Assembly: GCA_031546845.1 (NCBI GenBank)
Contig: JAVBJT010000035.1
Span: forward strand, 1-64,000
Source: Azoarcus sp031546845
GTDB taxonomy: Bacteria > Pseudomonadota > Gammaproteobacteria > Burkholderiales > Rhodocyclaceae
Direction: 5' to 3'
Length of the DNA: 64,000 nucleotides
Shown here: piece after piece, positions 41,982 to 50,810 of the stretch
Position numbering within the stretch: position 1 is the stretch's first letter
Layout: every line of letters starts with the position of its first letter
Translations under genes and position numbers: made by a program
Notes under the pieces: model-generated
Told to the model about the DNA's origin: nothing
Database searches by the model: none
What the model saw: only the letters and a program-made list of their open reading frames with translations

Positions 41982-43325
41982 TCAGTAGTGGTAAGCGGTT
42001 TCGCCGTGCGCGGTGATATCCAGCCCTTCGCGCTCCTCCTCTTCCGGCACCCGTAAGCCGATCAAAACATCAGCCACCTTGTAGGCGATCAGCGAAACGA
42101 TACCGCTCCAGATCACGGTAACGCCCACGCTTTCGGCCTGCACCAAAACTTGGTGAGCGATGGAAAAATCGGCCGCGCCGGTGCCACCCAAGGCCGGGGA
42201 GGCAAGCACCCCCGTCAGCAATGCGCCGATAATGCCGCCCACGCCATGCACGCCGAACACATCGAACGCATCGTCCGCGCCCAACATACGCTTCAGGCCG
42301 CTCACGCCCCACAGGCAAACGAAGCCGGCAATGAGACCGAGCACGATGGAACCCATTGGCCCGGCAAAACCGGCTGCCGGCGTAACCGCGACCAAACCCG
42401 CCACCGCACCGGACGCAGCACCCAACATCGAGGGCTTGCCCTTGAACAACGCCTCGCCCGCAATCCACGCCAGCGTGGCGGCGGCGGTGGCAAGCACGGT
42501 GTTGACGAAGGCCAGGCCGGCAACCCCGTTCGCCGCGCCGGCCGAACCGGCGTTGAAGCCGAACCAGCCCACCCACAGCAACGACGCCCCCACCATCGTC
42601 AGCGTCAGCGAATGCGGCGTGAATGCTTCCCGGCCGAATCCCAAGCGTTTACCCACCAGATAAGCACCCACCAGCCCGGCGATGCCGGCGTTGATGTGCA
42701 CCACGGTGCCACCGGCGAAATCCAACGCACCGTGCTTGGCCAACAAACCACCGCCCCAGACCATGTGCGCCATCGGAATGTAGCTGAAGGTGAACCACAG
42801 GCCGATGAACAACAGCACCGCCGAAAAACGGATGCGCTCGGCGAAGGCACCAACGATCAGCGCGCAGGTGATGGCGGCGAAAGTGCCTTGAAACGCGACA
42901 AACACATATTCCGGAATCGCCGGCAAAGCCGTCGACAGCGTATCCGGCGCGATACCCTTGAGGAAAACCCGGTCCAGACCGCCGAAAAACCGTCCCTCGC
43001 CGACAAAAGCCAGGCTGTAGCCATAAATAGCCCATAACAGACTAGCGAGCGAGAAGATGACGAACACCTGCATCAGCACCGACAGCATGTTCTTCCGGCG
43101 CCCCAAGCCGCCATAGAACAATGCCAGGCCGGGAACAGTCATCAAAATCACCAGCATGGTCGAAGTCAGCATCCATGCCGTGTCGCCACGGTCCAACACT
43201 GGCACTGGCGCGACTGCGACAGCCTCGGCCGCCGCCGTAACCACGGTGGCGCTTTCCTGCGCGGACACACTCCCCACGAAGCCAAAACAAAGTGTCGCCA
43301 ACGCGATAGCGAGCAATGCTTTCAT
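41982..43325 (-). CDS. amtB: Ammonium transporter AmtB
   Basis: 447 residues. A signal peptide (MKALLAIALATLCFGFVGSVSAQE) precedes eleven membrane segments. FSYIPMAHMVWG and DFAGGTVVHINAGIAGLVGA match the Amt signature with the twin-His pore residues. The C-terminal tail is the PII-binding region. The start was set at the signal peptide, although the frame runs on upstream into glnK. It takes up ammonium and is blocked by GlnK when nitrogen is plentiful. It lies 13 bp after glnK. Confidence 0.95.
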   Translation of the reverse strand: MKALLAIALATLCFGFVGSVSAQESATVVTAAAEAVAVAPVPVLDRGDTAWMLTSTMLVILMTVPGLALFYGGLGRRKNMLSVLMQVFVIFSLASLLWAIYGYSLAFVGEGRFFGGLDRVFLKGIAPDTLSTALPAIPEYVFVAFQGTFAAITCALIVGAFAERIRFSAVLLFIGLWFTFSYIPMAHMVWGGGLLAKHGALDFAGGTVVHINAGIAGLVGAYLVGKRLGFGREAFTPHSLTLTMVGASLLWVGWFGFNAGSAGAANGVAGLAFVNTVLATAAATLAWIAGEALFKGKPSMLGAASGAVAGLVAVTPAAGFAGPMGSIVLGLIAGFVCLWGVSGLKRMLGADDAFDVFGVHGVGGIIGALLTGVLASPALGGTGAADFSIAHQVLVQAESVGVTVIWSGIVSLIAYKVADVLIGLRVPEEEEREGLDITAHGETAYHY

Positions 43326-43338
43326 GATGCTTCCCCCC

Positions 43339-43677
43339 TTACAGCGCTGTGGTGCCGGTTTCGCCCGTCCGGATGCGGATGGCCTGCTCCAGGTCGCAGA
43401 CGAAAATCTTGCCGTCGCCGATCTTTCCGGTAACGGCCGCCTTTTCGATGGCTTCCACCACCTGATCGAGCAGTTCATCGCCAATCGCCACCTCGATCTT
43501 CACCTTCGGCAAAAAATCGACGACGTACTCCGCGCCCCGGTACAACTCGGTGTGCCCTTTTTGACGGCCAAATCCCTTCACCTCGGTCACGGTGATTCCC
43601 TGCACGCCCACGGCCGACAGCGCTTCGCGCACTTCGTCGAGCTTGAAGGGCTTGATGATGGCGGTAACGAGTTTCAT
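43339..43677 (-). CDS. glnK: Nitrogen regulatory PII protein (GlnK type)
   Basis: 112 residues, starting MKLVTAIIKPFKLDEVREAL. The T-loop has the uridylylation tyrosine in GAEYVVDF, and KVKIEVAIGDELLDQVVEAI is the B-loop with the ATP/2-oxoglutarate site. GDGKIFVCDLEQAIRIRTGETG is the C-loop. Linkage to amtB identifies it as the GlnK paralogue rather than GlnB. Between amtB and the TorF-like gene. Confidence 0.95.
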   Translation of the reverse strand: MKLVTAIIKPFKLDEVREALSAVGVQGITVTEVKGFGRQKGHTELYRGAEYVVDFLPKVKIEVAIGDELLDQVVEAIEKAAVTGKIGDGKIFVCDLEQAIRIRTGETGTTAL

Positions 43678-43699
43678 GACACGCTCCTTGCATCCGTAA

Positions 43700-44434
43700 T
43701 CAGAAGGTTTTGCTGACCGATAAGATGTAACGGGCATCGGCATTCAAATCCTGCTTGTCTTTCAGATCGGTATCGACGTAATGCAGGCCGATGCCGAAAC
43801 CGCCGACAAGAAAAGTGACGCCCATCTTCCAATCGCCGTAAGACTCTCCCGGCCCGGCAACTTCTTGATAACCGTAGTGACCATTCAAGGTAATACCGTC
43901 AGCGACTTCGTAAGCGGCGGAGAAATCGAAATACTGGCTGCCGTCCGAGTGCGGCGCGCCGAACAGATCGGTGAACGCATACGAGTATTTGAAAGAAAGG
44001 AACTTCCACGACGCGCCGAGATAGCCTTCCAGCGTATTCGGGTCTTTCAACCCCGTCGCCGCCTTCCAGCCGCGATCGAAGCTGCCGGGGTAGTAGTACT
44101 GCAACAGCCCGACATCGATACCGAAATCGCCGAAGGAATGGGCGAAACCGCCATACACGTCGAGTTCCAGGCTGTTGCTGGAAGACTCCCCCGTCCCTTT
44201 CTCAAGATCGCGCAACCAGGAAATACTCGACCCCCAGGTGCCCACGTAAAAACCGCTTTCGTGCTTGTAATCGAATCCACCCTGCAAGGCAGGGCGCTCA
44301 TCGGTCTGGCTGATGCCGCGATAGGCGTAATCCGAAACGATCGCCACATTGGCGCTGAATGGACTTTTTTCCTCAGCGGAGGCGAATAAAGGCAGCATTG
44401 CGAGAACAGTAACGGCAAGCGAACTATGGCGCAT
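43700..44434 (-). CDS. TorF family putative outer-membrane porin
   Basis: About 244 residues. A signal peptide (MRHSSLAVTVLAMLPLFASAE) is followed by an antiparallel beta-strand pattern, beginning SANVAIVSDYAYRGISQTDERPALQGGFDY, the hallmark of the TorF/Gcw_chp family. It is predicted to be a small outer-membrane barrel. Function is not established. It lies 22 bp before glnK on the same strand and behind a sigma-54 promoter, so it may help bring nitrogen compounds across the outer membrane; that is inference. Confidence 0.8.
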   Translation of the reverse strand: MRHSSLAVTVLAMLPLFASAEEKSPFSANVAIVSDYAYRGISQTDERPALQGGFDYKHESGFYVGTWGSSISWLRDLEKGTGESSSNSLELDVYGGFAHSFGDFGIDVGLLQYYYPGSFDRGWKAATGLKDPNTLEGYLGASWKFLSFKYSYAFTDLFGAPHSDGSQYFDFSAAYEVADGITLNGHYGYQEVAGPGESYGDWKMGVTFLVGGFGIGLHYVDTDLKDKQDLNADARYILSVSKTF

Positions 44435-44479
44435 GGGGTTCTCCTTGTAGAGCAAGTGATCTTGCTACGAGTCTCACCA

Positions 44480-44495
44480 TGCATAGCCCGTGCCA
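44480..44495 (-). promoter_or_regulatory. Sigma-54 promoter for torF-like-glnK-amtB
   Basis: On the minus strand TGGCACGGGCTATGCA matches the -24/-12 consensus TGGCACG-N4-TTGCA, with correct GG to GC spacing and one mismatch. It lies 46 bp before the start of the first gene of the operon, which is typically under NtrC. Confidence 0.75.
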
Positions 44496-44572
44496 GTAGC
44501 CAAAAAGGACAAAAACAATCAAATAAAACAGATCGTTATAATTTTCTCTCTGCTACAACGAGAAAATTATGC

Positions 44573-44587
44573 GCACCATGACGGTGC
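44573..44587 (-). promoter_or_regulatory. Candidate NtrC binding site
   Basis: GCACC-ATGAC-GGTGC is a perfect inverted repeat of the NtrC type (GCACC-N5-GGTGC). It lies about 80 bp upstream of the sigma-54 promoter. A weaker copy, GGCACCAACTTTTGGCACC, is found at 44605-44623. These would act as enhancer sites for the torF-like-glnK-amtB operon. Confidence 0.65.
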
Positions 44588-44709
44588 ATTACCGAAGCGC
44601 TGCGGCACCAACTTTTGGCACCCAAACAGCAATAGAACAAAATCCGCGAATCCCTCGGCATGAAATCAATGGGTGGCCTATATTCACGGCTTCCTTCATG
44701 GGAAACGCC

Positions 44710-45324
44710 ATGATCAGCCTCGAATTCCTCATCACCTCCCTCATCGTCGTTCTCATCCCCGGCACGGGGGTCATCTATACCGTCTCCACCGCGCTCGCCC
44801 AAGGGCGGAAAGCCGGCTTCTACGCTGCATTAGGCTGCACAGCCGGAATCGTCCCGCACCTTTTGGCGACGATTCTCGGGCTGGCCGCCATCATGCATAC
44901 CAGCGCTGTGGCCTTCCAGATCCTCAAGTACGCTGGCGTGATCTATCTCTTTTACGTCGCCTTCGCCACGTGGCGCGCCCGATCGGCATTCGCCGTCGAT
45001 GACAGCCTGCCCAAGGCTTCCGCCTTGGGCTTAATGACTAAAGCATTCCTGCTGAATACCCTGAACCCCAAGCTCACCATCTTCTTCCTGGCCTTTCTGC
45101 CGCAATTTATCCCAGCTTCGCTAAGCCAACCCTTGTTGCAGTTACTGCTTCTCAGCGCCGTTTTCATGGCGATGACTTTTGTCGTTTTCGTCCTCTATGG
45201 TTGTGCGGCCCATGCGTTTCGAACGCTGGTCATCGAATCGGCGCGCGTTCAGCGTTGGCTGCGCTACGGCTTCGCCACCACCTTCGCCGCTCTCGGAACC
45301 CAATTGGCCTTGAGCGAAAAGTAA
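44710..45324 (+). CDS. LysE family amino-acid exporter
   Basis: 204 residues with about six hydrophobic segments. MISLEFLITSLIVVLIPGTGVIYTVSTALAQGRKAGFYAALGCTAG fits the LysE/RhtB start with its conserved PGP-like (here PGTG) turn. NPKLTIFFLAFLPQFI is the second conserved block. It exports amino acids or related compounds; the substrate is unknown. The frame is open upstream to 44569, but that part overlaps the candidate NtrC site and lacks homology. Confidence 0.82.
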   Translation: MISLEFLITSLIVVLIPGTGVIYTVSTALAQGRKAGFYAALGCTAGIVPHLLATILGLAAIMHTSAVAFQILKYAGVIYLFYVAFATWRARSAFAVDDSLPKASALGLMTKAFLLNTLNPKLTIFFLAFLPQFIPASLSQPLLQLLLLSAVFMAMTFVVFVLYGCAAHAFRTLVIESARVQRWLRYGFATTFAALGTQLALSEK

Positions 45325-45424
45325 CGGCAAGACAAGCCGCCGCCCCCACGCACCGCAAACCCCCTGGAGCGCACGGCGGCGCATGCTAGACTCACAACAA
45401 ATATTCATACTCAGGAAGCCCGTC

Positions 45425-45682
45425 ATGGCGACGCCGCGTATCTTCGACGAAATCAGCGCCAAACTCTCCGAACTGGCCACCAACAGCCCCGTCCGCGACA
45501 TCGAAAAAAATGCCAAGGCCTTGCTTGGCAGCGCCTTCTCACGCCTCGATCTGGTGACACGGGAAGAGTTCGACATCCAGCGTGAAATACTGGAACAAAC
45601 CCGCCGCCGCCTTACCGAACTGGAAGCCCGGGTTGCCGCGCTCGAAGCCGCCCGCGCCACCCAGGACAAGACCGGCGGCTGA
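45425..45682 (+). CDS. ubiK: Ubiquinone biosynthesis accessory factor UbiK
   Basis: 85 residues. Begins MATPRIFDEISAKLSELATNSPVRDIEKNAKALLGSAFSRLDLVTREEFDIQ, matching the UbiK (BMFP/YqiC) family; a C-terminal coiled coil (REILEQTRRRLTELEARVAALE) is present. UbiK with UbiJ scaffolds the aerobic ubiquinone enzymes. The start was set at 45425, where family homology begins. Upstream of comM, as in many betaproteobacteria. Confidence 0.9.
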   Translation: MATPRIFDEISAKLSELATNSPVRDIEKNAKALLGSAFSRLDLVTREEFDIQREILEQTRRRLTELEARVAALEAARATQDKTGG

Positions 45683-45755
45683 GCGTGCCGTTGCGGCACC
45701 GCCGAACACCCTTGCGTAGCACAGACAGATCCGCGCGACACACGCGGAGCGGCGC

Positions 45756-46601
45756 ATGACGCTCGCCCGCGTCCACGCTCGCGCCGTCGACGGGCTGGCC
45801 GCACCGGAGGTAACGGTCGAAGTCCACCTCGCCAACGGCCTGCCCACCTTCAATCTCGTCGGCTTGCCCGAAACCGAAGTGCGCGAGGCGCGCGACCGCG
45901 TACGCGCCGCCATCGTCACCTCGCAGTTCGATTTTCCCGCGCGCCGGATCACGGTCAACCTGGCACCCGCCGATTTACCGAAGGAAGGCGGGCGCTTCGA
46001 TCTTGCTATTGCCATCGGCATTCTCGCCGCGTCCGGCCAGGTCGACGGCGCACGCCTGGATGACTATGAGTTCTGCGGCGAATTGTCGCTCGATGGCAGC
46101 CTGCGCGCGGTGCGCGGCACGCTGGCCGGCGCGCTCGCCGCCGGACGCGCCGGGCGCGCCCTGATCCTGCCACCGGCCAACGCCGACGAAGCCGCCCTGG
46201 CGCGCGAAATACGCGTTCTACCGGCAAGCAGCCTGCCCGCCGTGTGCGCTCACCTCAACGGCCATACGCCCTTGCAGGCGCACCAGCCTGAACACCGCGC
46301 CGAAGCTGCGCGCGCCGGCCCCGATCTAACCGACGTGCGCGGCCAATTACAAGCACGACGGGCCTTGGAAGTCGCCGCCGCAGGCGGGCATTCGCTGCTG
46401 CTGTTCGGGCCGCCGGGCACCGGCAAATCCATGCTCGCCCAACGGCTGGCGGGCATTCTGCCGCCAATGAGCGAGGAAGAAGCCCTACAGGCGGCCGCGC
46501 TGCATTCGCTTGACGGCAGTTTCGACCCGTTGCGCTGGGCCGAGCGTCCTTACCGCGCCCCGCATCACTCCGCTTCCGCCGCTGCACTGGTTGGCGGCGG
46601 C
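45756..46601 (+). pseudogene. comM: comM (YifB), 5' part, interrupted by transposon
   Basis: First 282 codons of a Mg-chelatase-like AAA+ ATPase. MTLARVHARAVDGLAAPEVTVEVHLANGLPTFNLVGLPE is the typical N-terminal ComM domain, and Walker A GPPGTGKS is at residues 218-225. The frame continues to a stop at 46619, but only inside the inserted element. ComM is a hexameric branch-migration helicase that helps integrate incoming DNA during natural transformation. Joined to 63310-63975, removing one GCGGC copy, it gives an intact 503-residue protein. As it stands the protein lacks Walker B and is inactive. Confidence 0.95.
46597..46601. repeat. Target-site duplication, left copy (GCGGC)
   Basis: Five bases of comM directly before the left inverted repeat. 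The same GCGGC lies directly after the right end at 63305-63309. A 5-bp duplication is the Tn7-family signature. Confidence 0.85.
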
Positions 46602-46611
46602 TGTGAATTCC
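46602..46611 (+). repeat. Left terminal inverted repeat
   Basis: TGTGAATTCC. It begins with TGT as Tn7-family ends do. The inverted copy is at 63295-63304. Beyond ten bases the two ends are similar only in short motifs. Confidence 0.85.
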
Positions 46612-46687
46612 ACGAATAATCCGGACTACCCAAAAATAATACCAACTGGCATAGTCACTACAGTCTGCATAGTTCGAGGTAAAGCCA

Positions 46688-48517
46688 ATGGCGGAAGCCA
46701 TCGACCGAATCGAAGAATTTCCCAAAGACGGCCGACTTTGGTGGGTCCGGTGGGTGGACCGGTACTTCATGCCTCAAGGAGGCTCTGCGACCCCGTGGGT
46801 TGAAGTTGCCCTCAGTCCACTTGACGTCCCCTTGGACGAAGTTCGTAGCCTAGACCTCAGAAAAACTGTCACAAACACCGAAACGCTCCGTCCAATCCGT
46901 CTTTTTACTGGGTACATCCCACGTTTAGCCCTTGGCACAATCTTTCTGGACGGAGTGGAAGTAGCTTGCCTTCCACTTCAGACGATGCAGATCAACGCAG
47001 AAGTGGTTCGACCCGCGACACACAATGTCATGGATGAACCTCCTAGGAAGCCGAGCTGGTGGACACCATCACTCCCATATCGGGTCATCAACCGTCGGGA
47101 CTACTGCCTCGCAGACTTTCTAAAGAGCCATGTGGTCGTTGTTACATCGGAAAACATGACAATCGTGCTGCCCTGCCATGAAGTCTTCCGAACGATGTAC
47201 GCACCGAACTCGGAAATTGCACTTGCACTCACATCAGGCCCTTGGGAGATGACGAAAACCCGAGTCCTCAAACCTAGTGAAACAGGCATTCGTACTGACG
47301 GCCGTTGGCAGATCGTCCTTCGTCAGAAAATTAAGGACGAATTCGCAAGCGTGCTTGCAAACCTCTGCCTCACCGAGACAGGCAAGGCCAGCGCGAACGG
47401 CATCTATGAAGCTTTCCTAGAAAATGACGGCCCAAGTTACATGAAGGCCCCGATACCCTTCGACATCTCACGACTGCAACTGGAGGCTCGCGGAATCTGG
47501 CTTGAAAAAGACCCACACAAAAAAGACCCACACAAGTTCCTTGCGCTTCAGATCACCGGCATGACTTGGCCAATTGACGTCGAAATGGTCTACAGCCGCC
47601 AAAACCGTTCCGATAAGGGGGAGATCCAAACCCCCACCGACAAACCCAAACCGTATGCCACAAAGGGAGCTACACCAAGTCTCGATGAAGAGGGTCTCGT
47701 TAACGCAAACTCGAACGAAGATCCTTCCGCGAACTCCACATCAAAGAACTTCTCTCCACCTTCCATCCGATGGCACAACGCACCAAAACTCGAGAAGAAA
47801 AAGAAACTGGAAAGTTTCACCTATGGTGGAGTGCCTGCTGGGGATGAAGACAACACGCTGACGAGCGTCTCAGCTGGCACAGGATGGTATGGCGAAACCA
47901 GTTCCGGCTCCGCGACCTACTCGCAGGAGCGCAGAGACTCCAGCCTCCGGTTTGTCGAAGTAGTCCAAATGTTGGACCGGCTGAAAGCGGCTGGAGGAAT
48001 TGAGCATTGGAAACCAATCCCTCATCCCAGACCAAAACTGGTCGTCGGCGGACTCTCCGTCTGGCACTTTCCAACCAAAGTGACCGGCACCAAAAAGCCC
48101 CCTGGCTTCTGCTATCTTGGTCGCAAAGACAGGCGACTTCGTAGCGCGCTCGTATGCGAAATTCAGTACCGCAAAAGCACCCTCTATTGGCTTGAAATTG
48201 AGGTTGGCCAGAGCAACGGGGGATTGCGGTCGCTCATTTTCACCGTACCATCATCCTGCCAAACATCGAGCATCCTTCGATTGCTTGACGTCGCCGCCCC
48301 GAACCGTGGCGTTTGGCCACACCTCGATGATCTGATCATGGCAACAGGCGTAACTTGGGCTGAGTTCTGGACACATAGCTACATCGGTAAGACAGGTAAA
48401 GGGAAGGGCGGGCATCTAAATAAAACCCGTGCCCTAAAGACTATTGCTTTGACCATTGATCAAAGCAACAAAGCATTGACGCACACGCTCGCAAAACACC
48501 CTGACACTTCTCATTAA
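46688..48517 (+). CDS. TnsE-like transposition protein
   Basis: 609 residues, start preceded by GAGGTAAAG. The C-terminal third resembles the TnsE C-terminal domain: SIRWHNAPKLEKKKKLES aligns with the WISFSRPSRIEKSRR region of Tn7 TnsE, and ALVCEIQYRKSTLYWLEIEV and GGHLNKTRAL with its later blocks. A Ser/Asn/Thr-rich linker occupies about residues 315-400. In Tn7, TnsE directs insertion to replicating mobile plasmids through DNA ends and the clamp. It is at the opposite end from tnsABC, facing inward. Recognised from remembered family pattern, not a search. Confidence 0.65.
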   Translation: MAEAIDRIEEFPKDGRLWWVRWVDRYFMPQGGSATPWVEVALSPLDVPLDEVRSLDLRKTVTNTETLRPIRLFTGYIPRLALGTIFLDGVEVACLPLQTMQINAEVVRPATHNVMDEPPRKPSWWTPSLPYRVINRRDYCLADFLKSHVVVVTSENMTIVLPCHEVFRTMYAPNSEIALALTSGPWEMTKTRVLKPSETGIRTDGRWQIVLRQKIKDEFASVLANLCLTETGKASANGIYEAFLENDGPSYMKAPIPFDISRLQLEARGIWLEKDPHKKDPHKFLALQITGMTWPIDVEMVYSRQNRSDKGEIQTPTDKPKPYATKGATPSLDEEGLVNANSNEDPSANSTSKNFSPPSIRWHNAPKLEKKKKLESFTYGGVPAGDEDNTLTSVSAGTGWYGETSSGSATYSQERRDSSLRFVEVVQMLDRLKAAGGIEHWKPIPHPRPKLVVGGLSVWHFPTKVTGTKKPPGFCYLGRKDRRLRSALVCEIQYRKSTLYWLEIEVGQSNGGLRSLIFTVPSSCQTSSILRLLDVAAPNRGVWPHLDDLIMATGVTWAEFWTHSYIGKTGKGKGGHLNKTRALKTIALTIDQSNKALTHTLAKHPDTSH

Positions 48518-48583
48518 AGATATCTGGCCAGATTAATAACGGCATGTGCATTTATAGCTCTGGTCCTCATTAAGTGTGATTTT

Positions 48584-48606
48584 CAGACTTTTAAGTCTGT
48601 GTTTTA
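48584..48606 (+). terminator. Possible terminator after tnsE-like gene
   Basis: CAGACTTTTAAGTCTG is a perfect 16-bp palindrome followed by TGTTTTA. It lies in the 248-bp AT-rich gap between the tnsE-like gene and the thymidylate-synthase-like gene. The short stem makes it only a possible terminator. Confidence 0.4.
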
Positions 48607-48765
48607 TATAGATAAAATATATTGCAAATCACTTCAAAATGCGGACCGGATCAATAGTCGCTCAGTTGTTCAAGAGCACAAGCTAACCGGCATCAAATAC
48701 CGTCGTACCTCCCTGAACATATTACAAAAATTGGAGTTAATTTCAAAAAGAGGGCTTAAAGAGTC

Positions 48766-49728
48766 ATGATCAAAAAAACAAACTACGAAGCTCCTTCGCT
48801 GGATGACCTTATGGGGGAGGTCCTACGGACGCTCTTGGAGGATAGGAGCTTTATCACTGCCACGCGATCAGACGAACTTGGTCCTTTCACAGAGATAATT
48901 GGTGCATCGTTAGTTTTATCTAATCCACGGGCTAGGTTGAGCAGAAGCGAGAGCAAAGGAAAGATATTTAGCGCCCTGGGTGAATTTTTTTGGTATATGT
49001 CGGGCTCAAACACACTAAAATTTATTGATTATTATATACCGAAAATTTACGAAAAAGAGTCAGAAAACGGGGTCGTCCACAGTGGATACGGCGACCGATT
49101 TTTTAATCGTTTTAACGTCAATCAATTTGAGTTCGTCATAAGACAATTGACGAACAGCCCAACATCACGAAAGGCTGTTATTCAGATATTCTCCGCCTCT
49201 GACTTTCAATATAGATCAGTCCCTTGTACCTGTACGCTGCAATTTTTATTGCGCAATAAATACCTTGATTTAGTAGTTAACATGAGGTCGAACGACGCGT
49301 ACTTGGGCCTTCCACATGATGTCTTCGCATTTACCATGATCCAAGAACTTGTTGCATGTAGCCTAAATGCAGGTATTGGAAGCTATAGACATTTCGTTGG
49401 CAGCCTGCATCTTTATGAGAAGCATCGATCAAAGGCCGAAACATACCTGGAAGAAGGCTGGCAAGAAGGAATTGCTATGGACCCAATGCCAGTTGGTGAT
49501 CCGTGGCCTGCTTTGCGAGTAGTTCAAGGTATCGAGCGGCAAATTCGACAAGATCGCTTAAGCGACCTCACCAAGACCGATATTGATGACTACTGGAAAG
49601 ATATCTGCTTAATGCTTGCTATCTGGCGACAGATAAAGGATAAAAATCTTGCGGAATGTAGCAAACTGCAAAGCCAATTGAAGAGCAAATTCTACAATAC
49701 ATTTATTGATAGCAAGATGCCGTACTGA
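48766..49728 (+). CDS. Thymidylate synthase family protein, probable dCMP-type (hydroxy)methylase
   Basis: 320 residues of the thymidylate synthase fold. Catalytic Cys154 lies in SVPCTCTLQF, RSNDAYLGLPHDVF is the phosphate and base-binding region, and GSLHLYEKH carries the HxY motif. The residue aligned with E. coli TS Asn177 is Asp185, as in phage dCMP hydroxymethylases, where it switches specificity from dUMP to dCMP. His147 is replaced by Thr155. It is AT-rich compared with the host. The next gene starts 19 bp later. Likely makes a modified dCMP, but methyl or hydroxymethyl cannot be told. Confidence 0.8.
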   Translation: MIKKTNYEAPSLDDLMGEVLRTLLEDRSFITATRSDELGPFTEIIGASLVLSNPRARLSRSESKGKIFSALGEFFWYMSGSNTLKFIDYYIPKIYEKESENGVVHSGYGDRFFNRFNVNQFEFVIRQLTNSPTSRKAVIQIFSASDFQYRSVPCTCTLQFLLRNKYLDLVVNMRSNDAYLGLPHDVFAFTMIQELVACSLNAGIGSYRHFVGSLHLYEKHRSKAETYLEEGWQEGIAMDPMPVGDPWPALRVVQGIERQIRQDRLSDLTKTDIDDYWKDICLMLAIWRQIKDKNLAECSKLQSQLKSKFYNTFIDSKMPY

Positions 49729-49747
49729 TAAAAAAGGGGGCAATCCA

Positions 49748-50692
49748 ATGCCGATACAAAGGCACAATATGCAAGAGACCAATCGAATTGGCGCGGCACT
49801 TGCAGTGTTTGAGCAGCAGCACTATCCGTTACCTGGAATCATCGCGTCACGGGAGCGGATAGCCTTCATCAGGCAGTTAATTGATAGTATTCGGCGAGTT
49901 GATTTTGTGAGGATGGTCGCGTCAAGGCCGATAAGTCCCGAGCGGATGGATCCGAATAGCGATATCTTCGATCCCATACGTGCGGCCTTGCTTCACAAGG
50001 ATGCGGGAAACTTTGACGAGGCATGCTGGCTAATCTTCCTGACCACCCACTTCGGCAGACACTCCAAATCTAAATGGCGGTACGCACAAGAGGTGTACGG
50101 AAAGTTGGGGGCCCAACCGCATTGGTCCTGGGTCAATGTGTCCGGGTACCCAAGTGACTTCCGCGACTGGCTACGGGAGAACGAACTTTATATCAGCCGG
50201 GGAACTGAGCGCGGCTTTGGCGGCCATAGACGGTACACGAGTTTGAGTGCAGATAAGCCGAACGGCACTGGTGCTGCAGTCGAAAGCTATGCCTTTTGGG
50301 TCAGAAGGTATGGGAACCACCAAGACTTGATCGCCGATGCGTTCAATGCTTGCTACGGTGATCCTAGGAAAGCATTTGAGCATCTGTATCGGTCGATGGC
50401 AGAGGTGAGGTCATTTGGACGGCTTGCACGGTTCGACTATCTCACGATGTTAGCGAAGACAGGATTGGCTGCAATCACGCCACCCCACGCCTACTTGCAA
50501 GGAGCGACAGGCCCACTTAATGGAGCGAGGCTAATGCTGCAAGGGAGCACGGCCGTCGAGCTAAGTACGCATGAACTGGAACACCGGCTAATAACACTTG
50601 GGGATGCGCTAGACGTTGATATGCAGGTTGTCGAGGACGCACTGTGTAATTGGCAAAAGCATCCGTCGTACTACGTTTTCTTTCAGGGTTAA
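49748..50692 (+). CDS. Uncharacterised protein resembling alpha-glutamyl/putrescinyl thymine pyrophosphorylase clade 3
   Basis: 314 residues, start at 49748 after AAAAAGGGGGCAA. The sequence is mainly helical. Blocks such as RPISPERMDPNSDIFDPIRAALLH, EACWLIFLTTHFGRHSK, GTGAAVESYAFWV, RFDYLTMLAKTGL and YLQGATGPLNGARLML resemble the glycosylase-fold (aGPT-Pplase clade 3) family predicted in DNA hypermodification systems. It is 19 bp after a dCMP-type thymidylate synthase gene, which fits a base-modification role. Assignment is from remembered pattern and context; the biochemical activity is unknown. Confidence 0.55.
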   Translation: MPIQRHNMQETNRIGAALAVFEQQHYPLPGIIASRERIAFIRQLIDSIRRVDFVRMVASRPISPERMDPNSDIFDPIRAALLHKDAGNFDEACWLIFLTTHFGRHSKSKWRYAQEVYGKLGAQPHWSWVNVSGYPSDFRDWLRENELYISRGTERGFGGHRRYTSLSADKPNGTGAAVESYAFWVRRYGNHQDLIADAFNACYGDPRKAFEHLYRSMAEVRSFGRLARFDYLTMLAKTGLAAITPPHAYLQGATGPLNGARLMLQGSTAVELSTHELEHRLITLGDALDVDMQVVEDALCNWQKHPSYYVFFQG

Positions 50693-50810
50693 GGGCCATT
50701 GCACGCCAAGCCGTGAACCCATGGGCAGCTTGAAAGCCGTGTAAACGTCGGTTATCACAACCTCCCCATCATCCCCGCCAACTGACGGACCCAGAACGCA
50801 CGCACCAAGG

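Noticed and set aside
44569..44709. Longer N-terminus for the LysE exporter
   Set aside because: The added residues lack homology and membrane character, and overlap the candidate NtrC sites.
48766..49728. Housekeeping thyA
   Set aside because: It has the Asn-to-Asp and His-to-Thr changes, lies in transposon cargo and is AT-rich, unlike a chromosomal thymidylate synthase.
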